DNA from: Bisporella sp. PMI_857
Taxonomy: Eukaryota; Ascomycota; Leotiomycetes; Helotiales; Helotiaceae
Length of the DNA stretch: 64,000 nt
Direction of reading: 5' to 3'
Assembly (NCBI GenBank): GCA_021307315.1
Contig: JAJSPD010000008.1
Coordinates: 62,001-126,000 of the forward strand
Numbering within the stretch: position 1 is the first letter of the stretch; each line of letters opens with the position of its first letter. Under the pieces are notes generated by a model, which worked only from the letters and a program-made list of their open reading frames with translations, made no database searches and was not told where the DNA came from. Shown here one piece after another: positions 22,973 to 35,696 of the stretch. A program made the position numbers and the translations under genes.

Positions 22973-25774
22973 CCAGTGGCGGGGGCGTCGGATGTCGACA
23001 TCTTTGGAGTGTAGGAGAAGAAAATGTGTTAATGTCTACGATCATAATGATGACACGAGTGCGCCTTCTGAGACAGCTATCAACGAACACGTCTCCCAAA
23101 CATTTTGTTAGACATAATCCGAACTTTTATGACTTGCCCAGCTTACACTAGATCGGGCACCCACGCTCTTCCATCCAAAATCTCCGTTCTTTCTCTCCCC
23201 TCACTCGGGCTTTATTTATTTCCACAAGGCTTTAATGCTCGAAAAAAGATCCACTTACCAAACAATAAAGTCGACTCGGTTCTTTCTTGCGGCTATGCAG
23301 GCATGTCAAAAAACTGTTTCCGCACCACGTAATGCGGCCCCTCATCCATCAGGAAGTCTCCAACACTAGTGAAGTCAATTAGGCTCGGCGAACATGTTCA
23401 CTTTTAAACGCATAGCACACTCACACGCACTCAGGCGGTACGTTCCGGAATCGGATCGCTGTGAAAGTGCACAAAAGCAATACCGTAGCAAATGGAGAAC
23501 ATGGTGGTGCTTGGAATATGAAACACCAGCAAGGTACAGATTTAGCCAACTTCCAGATTGGGGCACGTGGCAGGACGGGGAGGCCGGTTGATATGTACAT
23601 TGTCAAGTATGCGCGTACGGTACTTCACTACAGTTCTAGTGGAAGGTCAATGACGTTTCCTCCATATGAATGTGCGCACTCTGCCGCTTCCCTGGGCTAT
23701 AGGAAGTCAGGGTCCTTCAAGGAAGGTTAAACTCTGGTTTCTTCCTGCACGGCAGCCTTGCATACATTTTCATCAAAAATCCAGTTGTCCGTCTTTTATT
23801 GCATTGTGGAAATATTACGACTTCCCGTCATCAACACACCCTCCGAGAAAACCCCTGGGTGGCATTCGCTTCAGATACTCTTACCAGTGTAAAGCCGTTC
23901 ATTAGCAGGGATTGCAGGAGTCAGGCATTATCTGATCACCACTATTATTCCTCACACTAGCATCACACTCCGGGCGATCCTGGGAGCGGCATCACCTCTT
24001 ATATCCCTTCCAGAACCATGGTATGACTACTTTACTGTGTCATGTCCGGTAGCTTGCGATCAAGAATTCCCCTTTTCTTTCATGACAACGATCCTGAACG
24101 TATTGGCTACATCAGTTAGTATCTTCTTGCTGCGACCTACAAGACGTCTGGGCCAAACAAGTGCTGTACATACTTGACTTGATATAAGACATTTGCCACC
24201 GGGTTTTATACCGGCGTCGCGATTCTAACGTACGCCTTTTCAACGTTATCTCGAAGCCACACCGATCACGCACGTCCTGGGGTCTGAACTGTGTGGCCTA
24301 TCAACTACCCGACTTCTTCGGCATCCAGTGGACCGGAAGCGGACTGAACAGGAAGTACATATGCAGTAACCTGTCGCAGAACGCGTTCACCACCCACTAC
24401 CAGCGTTCGTCCCCGAGAAGAGTTACATGTGCTCCTAGATCATCCGCTGAGTGTCTTCAGTGACCTTGAACACAGGCTCTGGTACGTATTTAATCTATTT
24501 GAGCATCACGCCCTTGTTACTACCATATTGAGGCGGCTCATCAATATCGAGCCGTCTTCATTCCGTGCGGATTCTTCTCCGAGTGTGTAATAGTATCGAT
24601 GCACACCGTATTCTGGTGTACCACAGATATCTCTGCCGACCCGACATCACAAAGTACAAAATTGGGAATGTGCAGAGCGGGCTTGAACAGTGAACAGTTT
24701 AGTTCCTGTAATCATTTTGCGAGCATCTAGTTTTAGTCATTTACCATATGCTAGACAAACAAAATGACATCCTGAACTTTGGCCCAATGTAGATATTCTC
24801 CTTCTGGGCATTGGCTCGCGTTATATCGGACAGGGTGAGCTCCTTCTGCAAATTATCCCTGTTGATGGTCGTTAGCCCCAAGATGGAAGCTCAGCCTGGT
24901 CCATCAACAATTGTTCATCTACGAAGTATTAAAAGGCATGAACGTGGATATCTGGCACCAAAGCACACGAAATTTACTAAGGGAAGGCCAACTTCATATT
25001 TGAGCACTTGCTCTTAGATGTGAGTTGGAGATGTCTGAGACTTCGAAGTATCGAAGTTGCTTAGCCAACACATTACTCCAGCTTCTTCAATCAGCCTTAA
25101 TGCGGAAGTCTAATGCTTGTTGCTCCGTTATATACCCTCCCACCCACTTCTTCCCGCATCACTGAGAACTCGTCACCCATCTTGTCTGCTCTCTTCAGCC
25201 TTCGGCAATTTTTTTTTCCACACTATATTTATTGTTTTACCGCACCAATAATTTTATCATCGCAATTCCACATTCAACATTCAACCAACAATTATTCGTC
25301 CAAGGAACCTAGCTGATAAATGCCCTGTCACAGACTGAACACTCCTTGGTACGGATCAGCTGCCGACATTTGGTACCTTCGATACTGCATCGTTAGCTTC
25401 CGGTGGGGACATCTAAGCCAGTGGCAGTAAATTCTGCATCGGAACCCAGCAGAATTGGGGTTACATCTACTGCAAGCCAGCAGCAGCATTGCGGATCTAC
25501 AGATCTTTGGGAAGCTATCATCGCACTCAGTCCCTGGAAACACTACAAATCTTTTATCAAAAAAAACACAAACTTCTCTACAACTTCAACCTCCACAGCT
25601 AGATTACGGCACTATTTCTACCGTCTTTTGAGCCGCTGTTCTTCCTATTTGGCAGGCCCGGAGAAACCCGTGAAATGAGGCTGTAACTACAACGTTGATC
25701 TCCACTTCCACAATCCTCTATCTCAGACTCAATTATTGGATATATCTGGATAAAATCGCCGAAGCCGGTCATTT

Positions 25775-28139
25775 ATGATGGCGGGGTCATCACATAACTA
25801 TCCAAAGTCACCTGTTCCTTCCTCAAATTCTTACGACTCTTCTTCATCAACTACTACTTCACCACGGCCTCAAGGAGCGTTCGATGGAGGTCTCATGGGA
25901 GCAGCGCCTAGATCCATGAGCGGGCAGCACCTCCCTCATATTAACCTCCCTCCTGGACAGCTCGGTCAAGGCTCATTTCAACATCACTACGGCTCTTCTT
26001 CGACGTCTCCAGGTCCCTTAGGAATGGATTCCATGGCTTCTAATGACTCCTCCAGTGGTACTCCTGGACCTTCCGGTGGGCCTATGACTCCTGGTAACCT
26101 CCAAGCTCAGAAGAGAGCCTATCGACAGAGAAGGAAAGATCCAAGCTGTGATGCATGTAGAGAGAGAAAAGTAAAGTGCGATGCTACAGAGACTACGAGC
26201 TGCTCTGAATGCTCAAGCCGCAATGTGAAATGTCAATTTACTAAAGAAACAAATAGGCGGATGTCGTCCATCAAGCAGGTACAAGATCTAGAGAAGCAAA
26301 TCGGACAGGTCAAGCGCGAAAACGCACAATTGCGATCCATGTTGAATTTAAGAGAGGGTCAAATGGACGTTGACAGTGAAGGTCCTTCACAGACCATCAT
26401 ACAACTTCCTGAAATTGGCTCCCACCCACAAAGACGACAACGTCCACCGCCACCACATGATCTGTCAGGTGTGCGGTCCAATATTCGGAACTACAGTCGG
26501 GGAATTTTCAAGCCTCCCGCTCCTTATCGACAGATAGGATCACAGGCACACTTCAACCCACCTCATCCCGATCTTCCACCAAAGCATTTAGCAGATCATT
26601 TGCTTAATTCTTACTACTCATCTATGCATATACTTATCCCTATACTCCATTGGCCTACCTTCGAGCAAGAGTACGATGCTGTCTACAAAGCTGGTACTTT
26701 GCGTGATGTTCCCGCGGTGTGGTCGTCGCTCCTTTTTGCAGTCTTGGCGGTGGGTGTCCTTTTTAGCACTGAGCCTAGCATCCACCGACCACAGAAAGGA
26801 AAAAGAGTTTATTGAGGTTTCTAGACGGCTCATAGACTTATGGAACGACGAGTATGTGATCGATCATGCAAGAGCTGCTATTTTGACTAGTATTTTCCTG
26901 ACTGAACTGAATCTAAAATCTGCAGCATGGACATGGCTAGCTTCAGCGGTAAGAATTTCACAGGATATCGGACTTCATGCCGAAACAGGACCATGGCCTA
27001 TGATTGAAGGGGAGATGCGACGTCGAGTTTGGTGGGGCATTTATGTTTGGGATAGACATATGTCATTAGAGCTCGGACGACCACTTCTTATTGAGGACGC
27101 AGACTGCGATGTCAGTCTCCCGGCCGCAATTGACGACCATTATATCCACGACGCCGGAATGCTCGTTCCTAATGGCGCATCCCCACTGACCAATTTGATT
27201 CTTCCAATCATCCACGTCGTTCGGGCTGTCTCTCAACTCATAAAAACCCTCAAATCACCGATTATTTCCAACTCTACTCTGGCAACCTTCAACACACACT
27301 TCGCATCCTGCATGACCGCCTTTCCACCTCCTTGTCAATTGACGGTCAACGACCCTTTAGACCCTCGTATGCTTGCTCCAATATGTCATCTCATGAATGC
27401 ACGTCTGGTATTACATCGACATAACCTCACTACGTCCTGTCCTCCTGAGGCCCGCAGTGCTGCCATTGAACAATGCATACGTGCTTCCCTCGACTCTGCC
27501 AGCCTGTTTGCACGTGCCATGGCATCGTCTTCGTCTCATTCATCTGCGCCTCCATTCGGACCTACTGCGAACGCTATGACTTGCACCCACATCTGGCGGT
27601 GCACACTCTTTCTACTATTTGGTGGACATTTTGACGCGGCTATGACATGTATACGTGCTTCTGCGAGTATATCAACCTTTCGTGACGTCAATGTAGCTTG
27701 TGGGCGCAACCTGGCATTTTTCCTCGGCGTGCTCATCGAGAAGCGTCGTGCAGGCTGCATACCGCCTCGAGACATGGACGAGGAGCTCGTGGCATATGTT
27801 TCTGGCGATTTACAGGCCAGCACGGAGAACAGCTGGGTCTGGGCTGGCAGCGAGACGGGAATGAACATTGCCGCAAGTTTGGGAGGAGGGCCGACGAGTC
27901 CCACATTATTGGGAATAGGCATGGGACAGACGGATGGTACCACGGTCTTAACGGAGGCCGAGGCGCGAGATTGGGGTGGTTGGGAGAGGGTTGAGTATCT
28001 CGTGAGCTTGCTGATGAGAGAACAAGGTGGATATGGACAGCAGGCTGGAGGTAGCTATGGGGGAGCAGGTGGCAATGTACGAGCTCCTCCGGAGCGGCAT
28101 CGTGGGAATGAGCGGATGGCGATCACCAATATTATTTAA
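25775..28139 (+). CDS. Zn2Cys6 fungal-specific transcription factor
   Basis: The ATG at 25775 opens a Ser/Pro/Gly-rich N-terminus. At about residues 125-155 is the binuclear zinc cluster CDACRERKVKCDATETTSC (C-x2-C-x6-C-x6-C) followed by CSEC and VKCQF. A short linker leads to a coiled-coil dimerisation stretch (VQDLEKQIGQVKRENAQL). The middle part, with ILHWPTFEQEYDAVY and later GEMRRRVWWGIYVWDR plus LGRPLLIEDADCDV, is the fungal-specific transcription factor domain. The C-terminus is Gly-rich. It is a nuclear DNA-binding regulator; the target is unknown. The cluster region resembles the Asg1/Cta4-like group, from memory only. One extra base in the A run at 26800-26804 splits the gene: QKGK in one frame continues as EFIEVSRRLIDLW in another. 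Total length would be about 785 residues. Confidence 0.85.
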
Positions 28140-31100
28140 GGAGGACTGCTACGAAATAAGGAGGTGGTGTGCGTAGACTGTTGGTACCGAATAATCGAAC
28201 GAATGACGATTATGGCTACCATTTTGGAAAGATATACGCACAAGATGTCAACGCAATATCATTGGGAGGGAGGATTTTGATCGTGAATACGATCTATAAA
28301 ACGAAAACCACGCACAATTGTACACTCCGACATGATAGGACGGTCCTTTTTGGGGTTGGGGGGCAGGACGATGATACCAGTTCAACATACGATGCTTTCA
28401 CAGAAATTTCTTTTGTATTTTGTCTACTTAAAAGTTTTAAAAGGGAAGAGAGAGCACAGCGATGGGCAGTCTGTATTTATGGCACGACACCAGGGATGTA
28501 ATGCGGAGGAGTATGGTGCGCTGGTGTTATGGTGAAGCGAATACCCATATTTGAGCTGTGTAAGTGGAATTTCGGAAGCCGGAGCAGCTTCAAGTATATA
28601 CATCAAAAGGCGTTAGTCATGACAGTTCAGAGATGGCTATCTCTGATACCGATTCTGTGGCGCTGTTGCCATGAACAGAACAGGTGTTTGGAGGAATTGA
28701 AACGATACCCTATGTTATCCCGTCGCAGTTCTAATGGTCGATCTGCTTTAGCAACAAGTCATTATGAAGCAGACCCTCCTTATTTCGTGCGAAGCGTTAG
28801 TCTTTGCCGTTGATGCTCTATGTTTCGGTCCTGCGCGATCTACAATAAACCTAGTAAATTGCGAGGGATAAAGTTTATCTTGAGGCAAAACAGCACTGCC
28901 AAGTGGCAGCAGATATACTGTGCCTTCAGGACTCTAAACGCAACACATATCTGATCCTCTCGTTCAATTGCAAAGAAATCCGTTACTTGGACATGTTCCT
29001 TTTTGGAATCAAGCAGCCTTGGTCGCAGCATACGTCTCATGTAACTTCCGTTGAAGCTTCTCAAAATAAAACTATGCACGGCAGTGTATCAATACAGTGC
29101 GAAACAAAGAAATACTGAAGGATTTAGCCAGAGAAATGAATAGAAATTTCTCTGCTCTAAAAATCTCGAATTACAACTGATGGGATGATTCCAGTGCTTA
29201 TAAAAGACAATGCGGAATAGAGACGAGAGGAAGAAGGGCACAGAGGACGCTTCAAAGGTGAGAGAGAGGACCTAAGCTCAAATTTTCGATTAAGGGCGTG
29301 TTTGGATCTTTAGCGAATAGTATTCGTGGAATTGTAAAGCTAGAATCGATTTTGGGAGATCTGTCTGTGGGTATAACGGAACAACAACAGTTTACATCAC
29401 TCCTAACATGACATCGTTGTCAATAATCGTTTTACCTGTATTTTTGAGCCAGCATCGGAGCTGAGCTAGAGAGGCGATTTGATGGAGCTCTCATTTACCT
29501 GGACAACTTTCTCAGCGGTTATGTATTCTGGAATGGTCGATTATCAAGGTGGTAAAGTGGCTCAAACTTTTGACCTGGATCTATGCAATAACCGGGCATC
29601 AAAAAGCGTCTCCCAATGTGTCATCTAATTCCATCAATCTCAATATTGTTTGTATAGGTATATCTCTGCGTTTGGAGTTTGAGCTCCCACAAAGTCCCTC
29701 CATATAGCTGATGCCAACCATCCACTAGACCCTCTATCAGAGGCCCAGGCCATCATCCAAGTCTAGATTCGGCATATCACCATCACCCGTTCACGAGCTC
29801 AGTTTTTCAGATGATAAATCAGCACATCCATTCCATGTCTCATCGCTCTACATAGTCGAGATATTCTAGACCCATCAACCAACCCAACGACGCTCAACTA
29901 AGTCTGGAGCAGCTCTGGGTAAAGGGCAAGAAAACCGACCAAACAATGTTCAGATTTCTCGCAGATGCTAAAAAGCAGAACGACTACCTAAGATTTTGAG
30001 TCGATGCACTGATTTCTGATGTCGAAAAGCGGATCAGCACTGGTGCATACATGCCGAAGCCAGCACAAACAGAAAGCAAGGGCATATCATCAGAGGGCTT
30101 GCAATCGAGAGGGACAACAATCGCAGTGACGATGCGCAGACAGCCGACGTGCAGCAGGTACAAGTAAATATTTGACGACATGTACTCGGCAACGGTCCAG
30201 AGGGCAGAAGTCTTCGTCACTAAGTCTTGACGCAATCTCCACACAGTCATGGTGCCCTATAACGGGGTGCCCGTTGATGAGGAGCATAAAGCCAAGCTCC
30301 TCGACCGAATACGAGACGTTGGTAGTCTACTTCAGGGCTTGGGGAGGAGCCGTGTCGAAAGCTGACTGCTTATGGTGAGAAATACGAAATTCCTGGCTTG
30401 GTCCCAATTCTTACATTGTGGTTTGGCCGCTCCCCGATTGGATTCTAGACGGTTTTTTTATGCACAATCTGTTGCATCTTCCCTTTTGTACCTTCTTTTC
30501 TGCAACATCGTCGGTCACACCTTACGCAGGCTTTGCTCATTTCATAGCTAACAAATAATAGCAAGGGGTTATTCCCGTCCGGTCCCCGGAGGTGCCCTCC
30601 TTCAGAGCCTGGACCTCGGGCTGGACATACCAACTTTGGATTTTTTCTTTTTCTTCTTCTCCACTGAGATCCTCCTCGCCAGCGTGACCACGCCTTTAAC
30701 TAAGTTCATTTCCCTGAAGTATAGTGGGTCATCAGAACAGTATCTCTAGGCAGCCACAATGACTTGTACGGCTTCCGGCGTCCTCAAGGGAAGGGAGAAT
30801 GATCAGGGAACAGAAGGTTGTGCTTGGATATCTTTGTTATGGCCGTACTGGCGACTCTCCTACCACTTGTAATACCGAACTTGTGGACCTTTATGCCAGT
30901 TAACAGGATTGGAGATATGTGCCAAATCATAGAAATTTACTTCTCTCGCTCTCCACGCTTGGGGAAGCTCTTTGGCGAATGTGTGGAGATTTGTTTTGAT
31001 AAATATATCCAGAAACTGGAATTAGCAGGATAAGCTATATAAATAAATAAAGATGAATAAATCGGACCATAAACGAAACTTGTGATGAAGAAAGACGGCG

Positions 31101-31754
31101 TTGCCGATAGATATTTGTCTCAGACAATAGATCGGATATCTCGAGCTCATACGACCAACCGCTAAAACGCAAATCTACCACGATATTCCATACGAAGAAA
31201 ATAGACGGCACAAAACATCCAGCATATTATCTTCCACATTAATTGCAAGTCGGACCGAGACCAGAGGTTACGTGGTGAGGCCTCTCAGTATGAGGCTCGA
31301 TGTTCAACTCACAAACATGCTGTTGCAGCATCCAGCTATAAGACCGCTGCCAAACTATGGTACAATAATCCCAATAATAGCCTCTTCCAGACCAGCAAGT
31401 TTGCTGTTTCCCGTGCAACAGTTTCGCTATGTACCCCGCAATATAATACTTTGCGTGCGAGAAGCGAAAGAGATGTGCATACCGTGCAGCTCGTATTGAG
31501 CGGTTATAGTCAGATACAGTGCTGACATTTCCCGCCTAGGTGGTGCGCATATACGCGGACTGTGCTCGGCACTCAGTATTACAATAGAGGAAGAACTTCA
31601 CGGCGCATTGTTACATCACAGAACATTGAATAAGCACATGGCTATTGTAGCGTGCAGGATCAGCCTGTGGTAGATATAAAATGAGCCTACCTAGAAAATA
31701 ATTTCGGGAGACCACAGCCCATCTCGACCATTTGATAGTTTCATACCACCCAGG
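28140..31754. other. 3.6-kb gene-poor region
   Basis: No gene recognised. Short frames at 29984-30287 (minus, hydrophobic) and 30250-30360 (plus) are not supported by any family motif or splice structure. The region includes the 3' flank of the transcription factor and the promoter of the small secreted protein. Confidence 0.5.
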
Positions 31755-32632
31755 ATGCTCAAAAATCACTTTTCAGTGCTGCTTCTCACAGCAACTGGAC
31801 TTACAACTGGGTGTATCATCCCTGCCATCGGGCTTCCGAACAATATCACGACGGGCTTTGCGATTCAGGTCCAGAATGCGTCGTTCCAGTAATCCATAAT
31901 CGATTTCTGAATCTTTGGTCCTCGGGAGGGGGCGACCAGCAGTAAGTCAAATTGGCACCTCTGCCTTCGGCGGAAGGAGCCAGTCCATTGAGGCAGTTCC
32001 GGGAGCTACTAGTTCGGCTCCAGGATTAGTGCAGAGCATCTGAGGCTTCACAAAAGAAATCTTGGTTTGAATTGCTGACTCCAAAATAGTCTATATCTGA
32101 GTCTGGCTGGAGATTCTGTGAAGGATCTAACGCTTGTCAATGGAGTGATAACCAGATTACCAGTCCGAGCTGTAATCAATGGAGAGGTGAGTGTCCTTTG
32201 ATTTATTAGAGACAACATAGACTGATAAAGACAAACCAGTATACCGTCGAGGACAACACCACAAAACTGTCCATGACTGAGCGCAGTGTTAGCTGAGCTT
32301 ATCAAAGCCATTGCCTTCCATCCTTGTTATGCACTCTGACGATCGTGTTCAGGATCCACGGGCCATATTCGATGTGATATACGGATGCAACCCCGACAAC
32401 GACCAGCTGCAGCTGCAAGTGAACTTTAAGGCTCGCGATACGTTGCCTGGAGGACATATATGCGTGAGGACTGCATCAGGTGGAAGATACGAGTTCAGAT
32501 ATTCACCACCAGGCAATACTGGTAAGGCTTTTGGTAGCCCTTTGAAGTATATTGCTGACCATATTTCCAGTGGTGGCCCCTATCGATCGACCATGTATAA
32601 AGGTGACTCTGGCAGTAGTTTCTGCAGTTTAA
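31755..32632 (+). CDS. Small secreted protein of unknown function, multi-exon
   Basis: The ATG at 31755 begins MLKNHFSVLLLTATGLTTG, a signal peptide. The mature part reads GFAIQVQNASF, then after one missing base in the CC at 31886-31887, IHNRFLNLWSSGGGDQH. Spliced exons continue with LSLAGDSVKDLTLVNGVIT, VRAVINGE, YTVEDNTTKLSMTER, then DPRAIFDVIYGCNPDNDQ, GGHICVRTASGGRYEFRYS, and a last exon ending CIKVTLAVVSAV at 32632. Introns have clear GTAAGT/GTGAGT donors (near 31941, 32188, 32522). The layout matches a family of small beta-rich secreted proteins common in Helotiales, known to me only as domains of unknown function. Length is about 170 residues. A role as secreted effector or wall protein is possible but unproven. 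Confidence 0.6.
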
Positions 32633-32999
32633 GACTGATGAAATGACCTCCAAATGAGAGAAAGTCAGACCAGATGAATATCTAGCTGGTATGATGCATT
32701 TACCTTGAGCGATGATCCGAGGTGGATAGTGTCTCATGCGGAGACAGGACTTAGATTAGTGTGTTAAATTTCTGTGAATCCTAATGGAATTCCTATCGTG
32801 TAACCATCTCATATCATTGCTTCCCAAGTCATCAACCAATGTTCAATGAACACGAACGCAACCATTAGCTGCATTCGTATCTAATTGAGTGTAACGAGAA
32901 CAAAGCCTGCCGGATATATTGTAAAAGATTTAGGCTCGCCGATATCTTAACTGAACCCCTCCACATAGGACAAGAAATCAATGTAGTGCAATGGCGCCA

Positions 33000-33985
33000 T
33001 ATCTTCATGTTTCTTCTCAATGATTCGTTCAGAGGTCAGTAAGCAAGACGGCAAGCTTACGATTCCAGCCACCCAAATGGCCCTGCCAAGCTGTTGTGCC
33101 TGCCAAGCAATGCAACGAATACACAACCTGTACCCGAATTCTCGAATGAGTTTCAACAAGGATTCAAGGTGGCTGCGGTATAAACTGGACCAGAGTTGCT
33201 GCACCAGATGTCTATCAGCCAAACGGACTTTGCCTAAACTTATACAAGGGGATACCGTTGTACTAGCGCGGAAGTTGCACAGACACAACTTGGAAGAGCC
33301 CACTATTCTTAAAGAATCTTTGTGTAGATCCAGAGGATTGTAAACACCAAAAACATTAGTTACAAAAATAGTTTCTAATAATATTTTTAGAGTGCTGGTG
33401 ATCCCACAGATAACGTTGCACTGACAGAATGCGATGATGGGACGTGGTGTTGTGTGGGACAAGGAATAACTGGGGATAATACAGTGCGTTGTCGAGCAGG
33501 AAACGGAACAGGCTTGCGACTACAATAGATGTCAACGAAACCACATTCGTGTCTTCATCTTTTACTTATTTTCCTTCTTCTTCCAGTTCTTCGATAAAAG
33601 CTTCGACGACAGAAGTACAATCTTTATCGTCCACAACCTCAGGCAAGTCGATGCCGGCGTCTTCGCCCCCGCCTTCTCCATATCCGTCTGAGACGGGTAG
33701 TGCTCCAAGGGATCGAACGACAATGATTCCAATAAAGGATTGAGTCGTCTCACAATTGGTCTAAGTGTTGGTCTCTCCGTACCTTTTCTTCTGGCCATCA
33801 TCATTCCAGCGATCTCCATACTCAAGACGAGAAAAAAGAGCACTAACCCAATACTAAAGCCGCAGGTAGGCGGATATTCTGTTTATCCATCGCTAATGAA
33901 ACATTCTATCATTGGAGTGAAACAGGATCCAAGGGTTAGAGGCTACTATGAAGCCGAGATATTAAGCAGCCGTCGCCAGAGCTAG
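33000..33985 (+). pseudogene. Cys-rich single-pass membrane protein (sensor-like), decayed
   Basis: Seen in order: an extracellular Cys-rich part with QPNGLCLNLY, then RGSCTDTTWKSP and DPEDC, then ECDDGTWCCVG after an intron. A Ser/Thr-rich stalk follows (33540-33720). Next, one frame over, is a strong transmembrane helix, GLSVGLSVPFLLAIIIPAIS, with a basic stop-transfer KTRKKS and a cytoplasmic tail ending at 33985. This Cys-rich/stalk/TM/tail arrangement is common in ascomycete cell-surface proteins of unknown ligand. At least two in-frame stops occur away from homopolymers (TGA near 33150, TAG near 33265), and a Tyr stands where the family usually has Cys before 'QPNGLC'. I therefore favour genuine pseudogenisation here. 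The true start codon was not identified. Confidence 0.5.
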
Positions 33986-34439
33986 GCAGTAGGAAGACAT
34001 TTATCTTACTGAGATGATAATCCCAAAATCATAACGTACCATTTGTATATATCCAACCTGATATAACTCACAAAGTTGATTTTTGGAAGGATAACTCTTT
34101 TCACTCCGAAAGGGAGTCCCTTTCTTTTGATCGAGACAGCGGTATGCTTGCCCATCTCAGCATTCCTTCTATTCACGCTAACACTTTCATTTGGGACAGT
34201 CCCTAAAGCTGTAACTGGCCGTGAGAACCATGGCTCTTCGATCACTAGCACTTTTCCTACTTGTCGTGTTTCTCGAAGGACTATTTCTTGAGTTTTCACA
34301 CCATTCCTTAAACATATAGTTTGTCTCCTTGGCGTGAGCAGCCAGCGCACCGTACGCACAAACACTGCTTGACTCTCAAGTAGTACTGTTCTCTCCTCGA
34401 ACTGGTCTCCTAATATACCCACATCACATTCTTTGAGAA

Positions 34440-34757
34440 GATTATGCAAGCCAATAGCTTGTGAGATTTGCCCTGGCTACGTTGATGACATATTTGGCCA
34501 CCAAATGAATTATTACATATATATTTCCAAGAAAAAGAACTACTGAAAGATCGGTCGTCTATCTTGGACAGAAAATTCACTGCTTCATCGAGAATTCGGC
34601 CGGCAAGTGTTTGAAAGTCCACATGTAATAAGGTTTGCGTGGCAACTAAATATTCTAGAATTATCCACATCCTACTCCAATATGATCGATCTAGGAGATT
34701 GAAGATGAACCACCGGTGACTAAGATCAAGGCTCTTCAAAAGTTTGCGCTTTAACAT
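34440..34757 (-). pseudogene. HET (heterokaryon incompatibility) domain scrap
   Basis: Seen: LLDRSYWSRMWIILEYLVA on the minus strand matches the most conserved block of fungal HET domains (pattern: R-x-Y-W-x-R-x-W-x-x-x-E). The upstream HET N-terminus (the YAALSYVWG-like part) is not present in the preceding sequence and the following sequence (down to about 34006) is not clearly HET. The fragment is interrupted on both sides. HET proteins trigger cell death on fusion of unlike hyphae; this copy cannot be complete. A chance resemblance is possible because only one block is seen. Confidence 0.45.
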
Positions 34758-35696
34758 CCTTTACTTGAAGCACGCTCTTTTGAACTCTGTACAAAAGTCG
34801 TGAAATCCGCTATTGGGCACCTTCAGCGGCGAGCGCAGCGGAGAGAAGTTGCGGGTTATACTCATCCATAGCGAACGAACAGTAGCCTTTATGGTTACAT
34901 TTCGAATTAGTATTGATATCACCTATCTTTTGCAATGGTTGATAAATGTCAGGTATCTCCATGCTCTAGTTGTGAATAAATCTCCCCGACAATGATGTGC
35001 AGATGGCGCAGATGGAGCTCATTTATTATGGCACGGGAGAAATGTACCATGCTCATGCCTGGCGCTCATGCTTGGTGGTGTTCCTGTTCGTTGCCAGGCA
35101 TCGAACGTTCTGAGCTGTTTTCACATCTAGGTTACCCGGTGGAGGTGACAATATACTATAATGTCAGCCTTGCATGACCCGAAAATGCTCACCGACAACA
35201 ACAAAATCTCCCTGGCCAATTGCAAATGTGAAGGCAGTGATGTGAGTCATTTGAATATGCGCCTGCGGCGACCTGCGGAGAAATATAAGGGATTGGTAAT
35301 AATCAGCAGCTTCGCTACCTTTCTCGTTTTGTGTATTAACTACCTTAACTAGAAATCAAACCCGCACTTGGAACTTGGTAGGCTCGTTTTTCGCCCGCAA
35401 ACCCTGCTTTCTCTGTAGTCTTATAAGACTAAATCATGGATGGTCTGACCTGCCTCATTTGACATATGGAGCTAGGTGCTTTCGGTGCAAATATCTATTA
35501 TCTGACAGGAAACGCCCTTCCAGCCTCGTACTAGTCACGCAACACCCTATCAGCCTTGTATTTTGTAGTAGAAGTAGATACATATATAAACAACCATAAG
35601 TGCTGCCAGTTCCTTTTCACGTTTTGCTATCGGTTTATCCTATCGTTATATTTCTTCTACCGCTTCCAGAGTTTCCTCTACTCCTCCTCGTCAACT

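Larger units (their letters stand above)
20258..25774. other. 5.5-kb gene-poor region
   Basis: I could not support any gene here. Open frames are below 105 codons and show no motif I recognise. The part before 25775 contains CT-rich and A-rich tracts typical of a fungal promoter/5'UTR for the transcription factor (e.g. 25130-25270 and 25550-25620). The region may hold decayed repeats or long regulatory sequence. Confidence 0.5.

Noticed and set aside
24000..24500. Possible decayed membrane-protein gene (plus strand)
   Set aside because: A few hydrophobic stretches can be read in different frames, but no motif or splice structure supports any family.
29984..30287. Hydrophobic minus-strand frame
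   Set aside because: Short, no start context or splice sites, and no recognisable family.
34006..34439. Minus-strand frame following the HET scrap
   Set aside because: It could be the C-terminal part of the HET gene but shows no block I can match, so it was not included.
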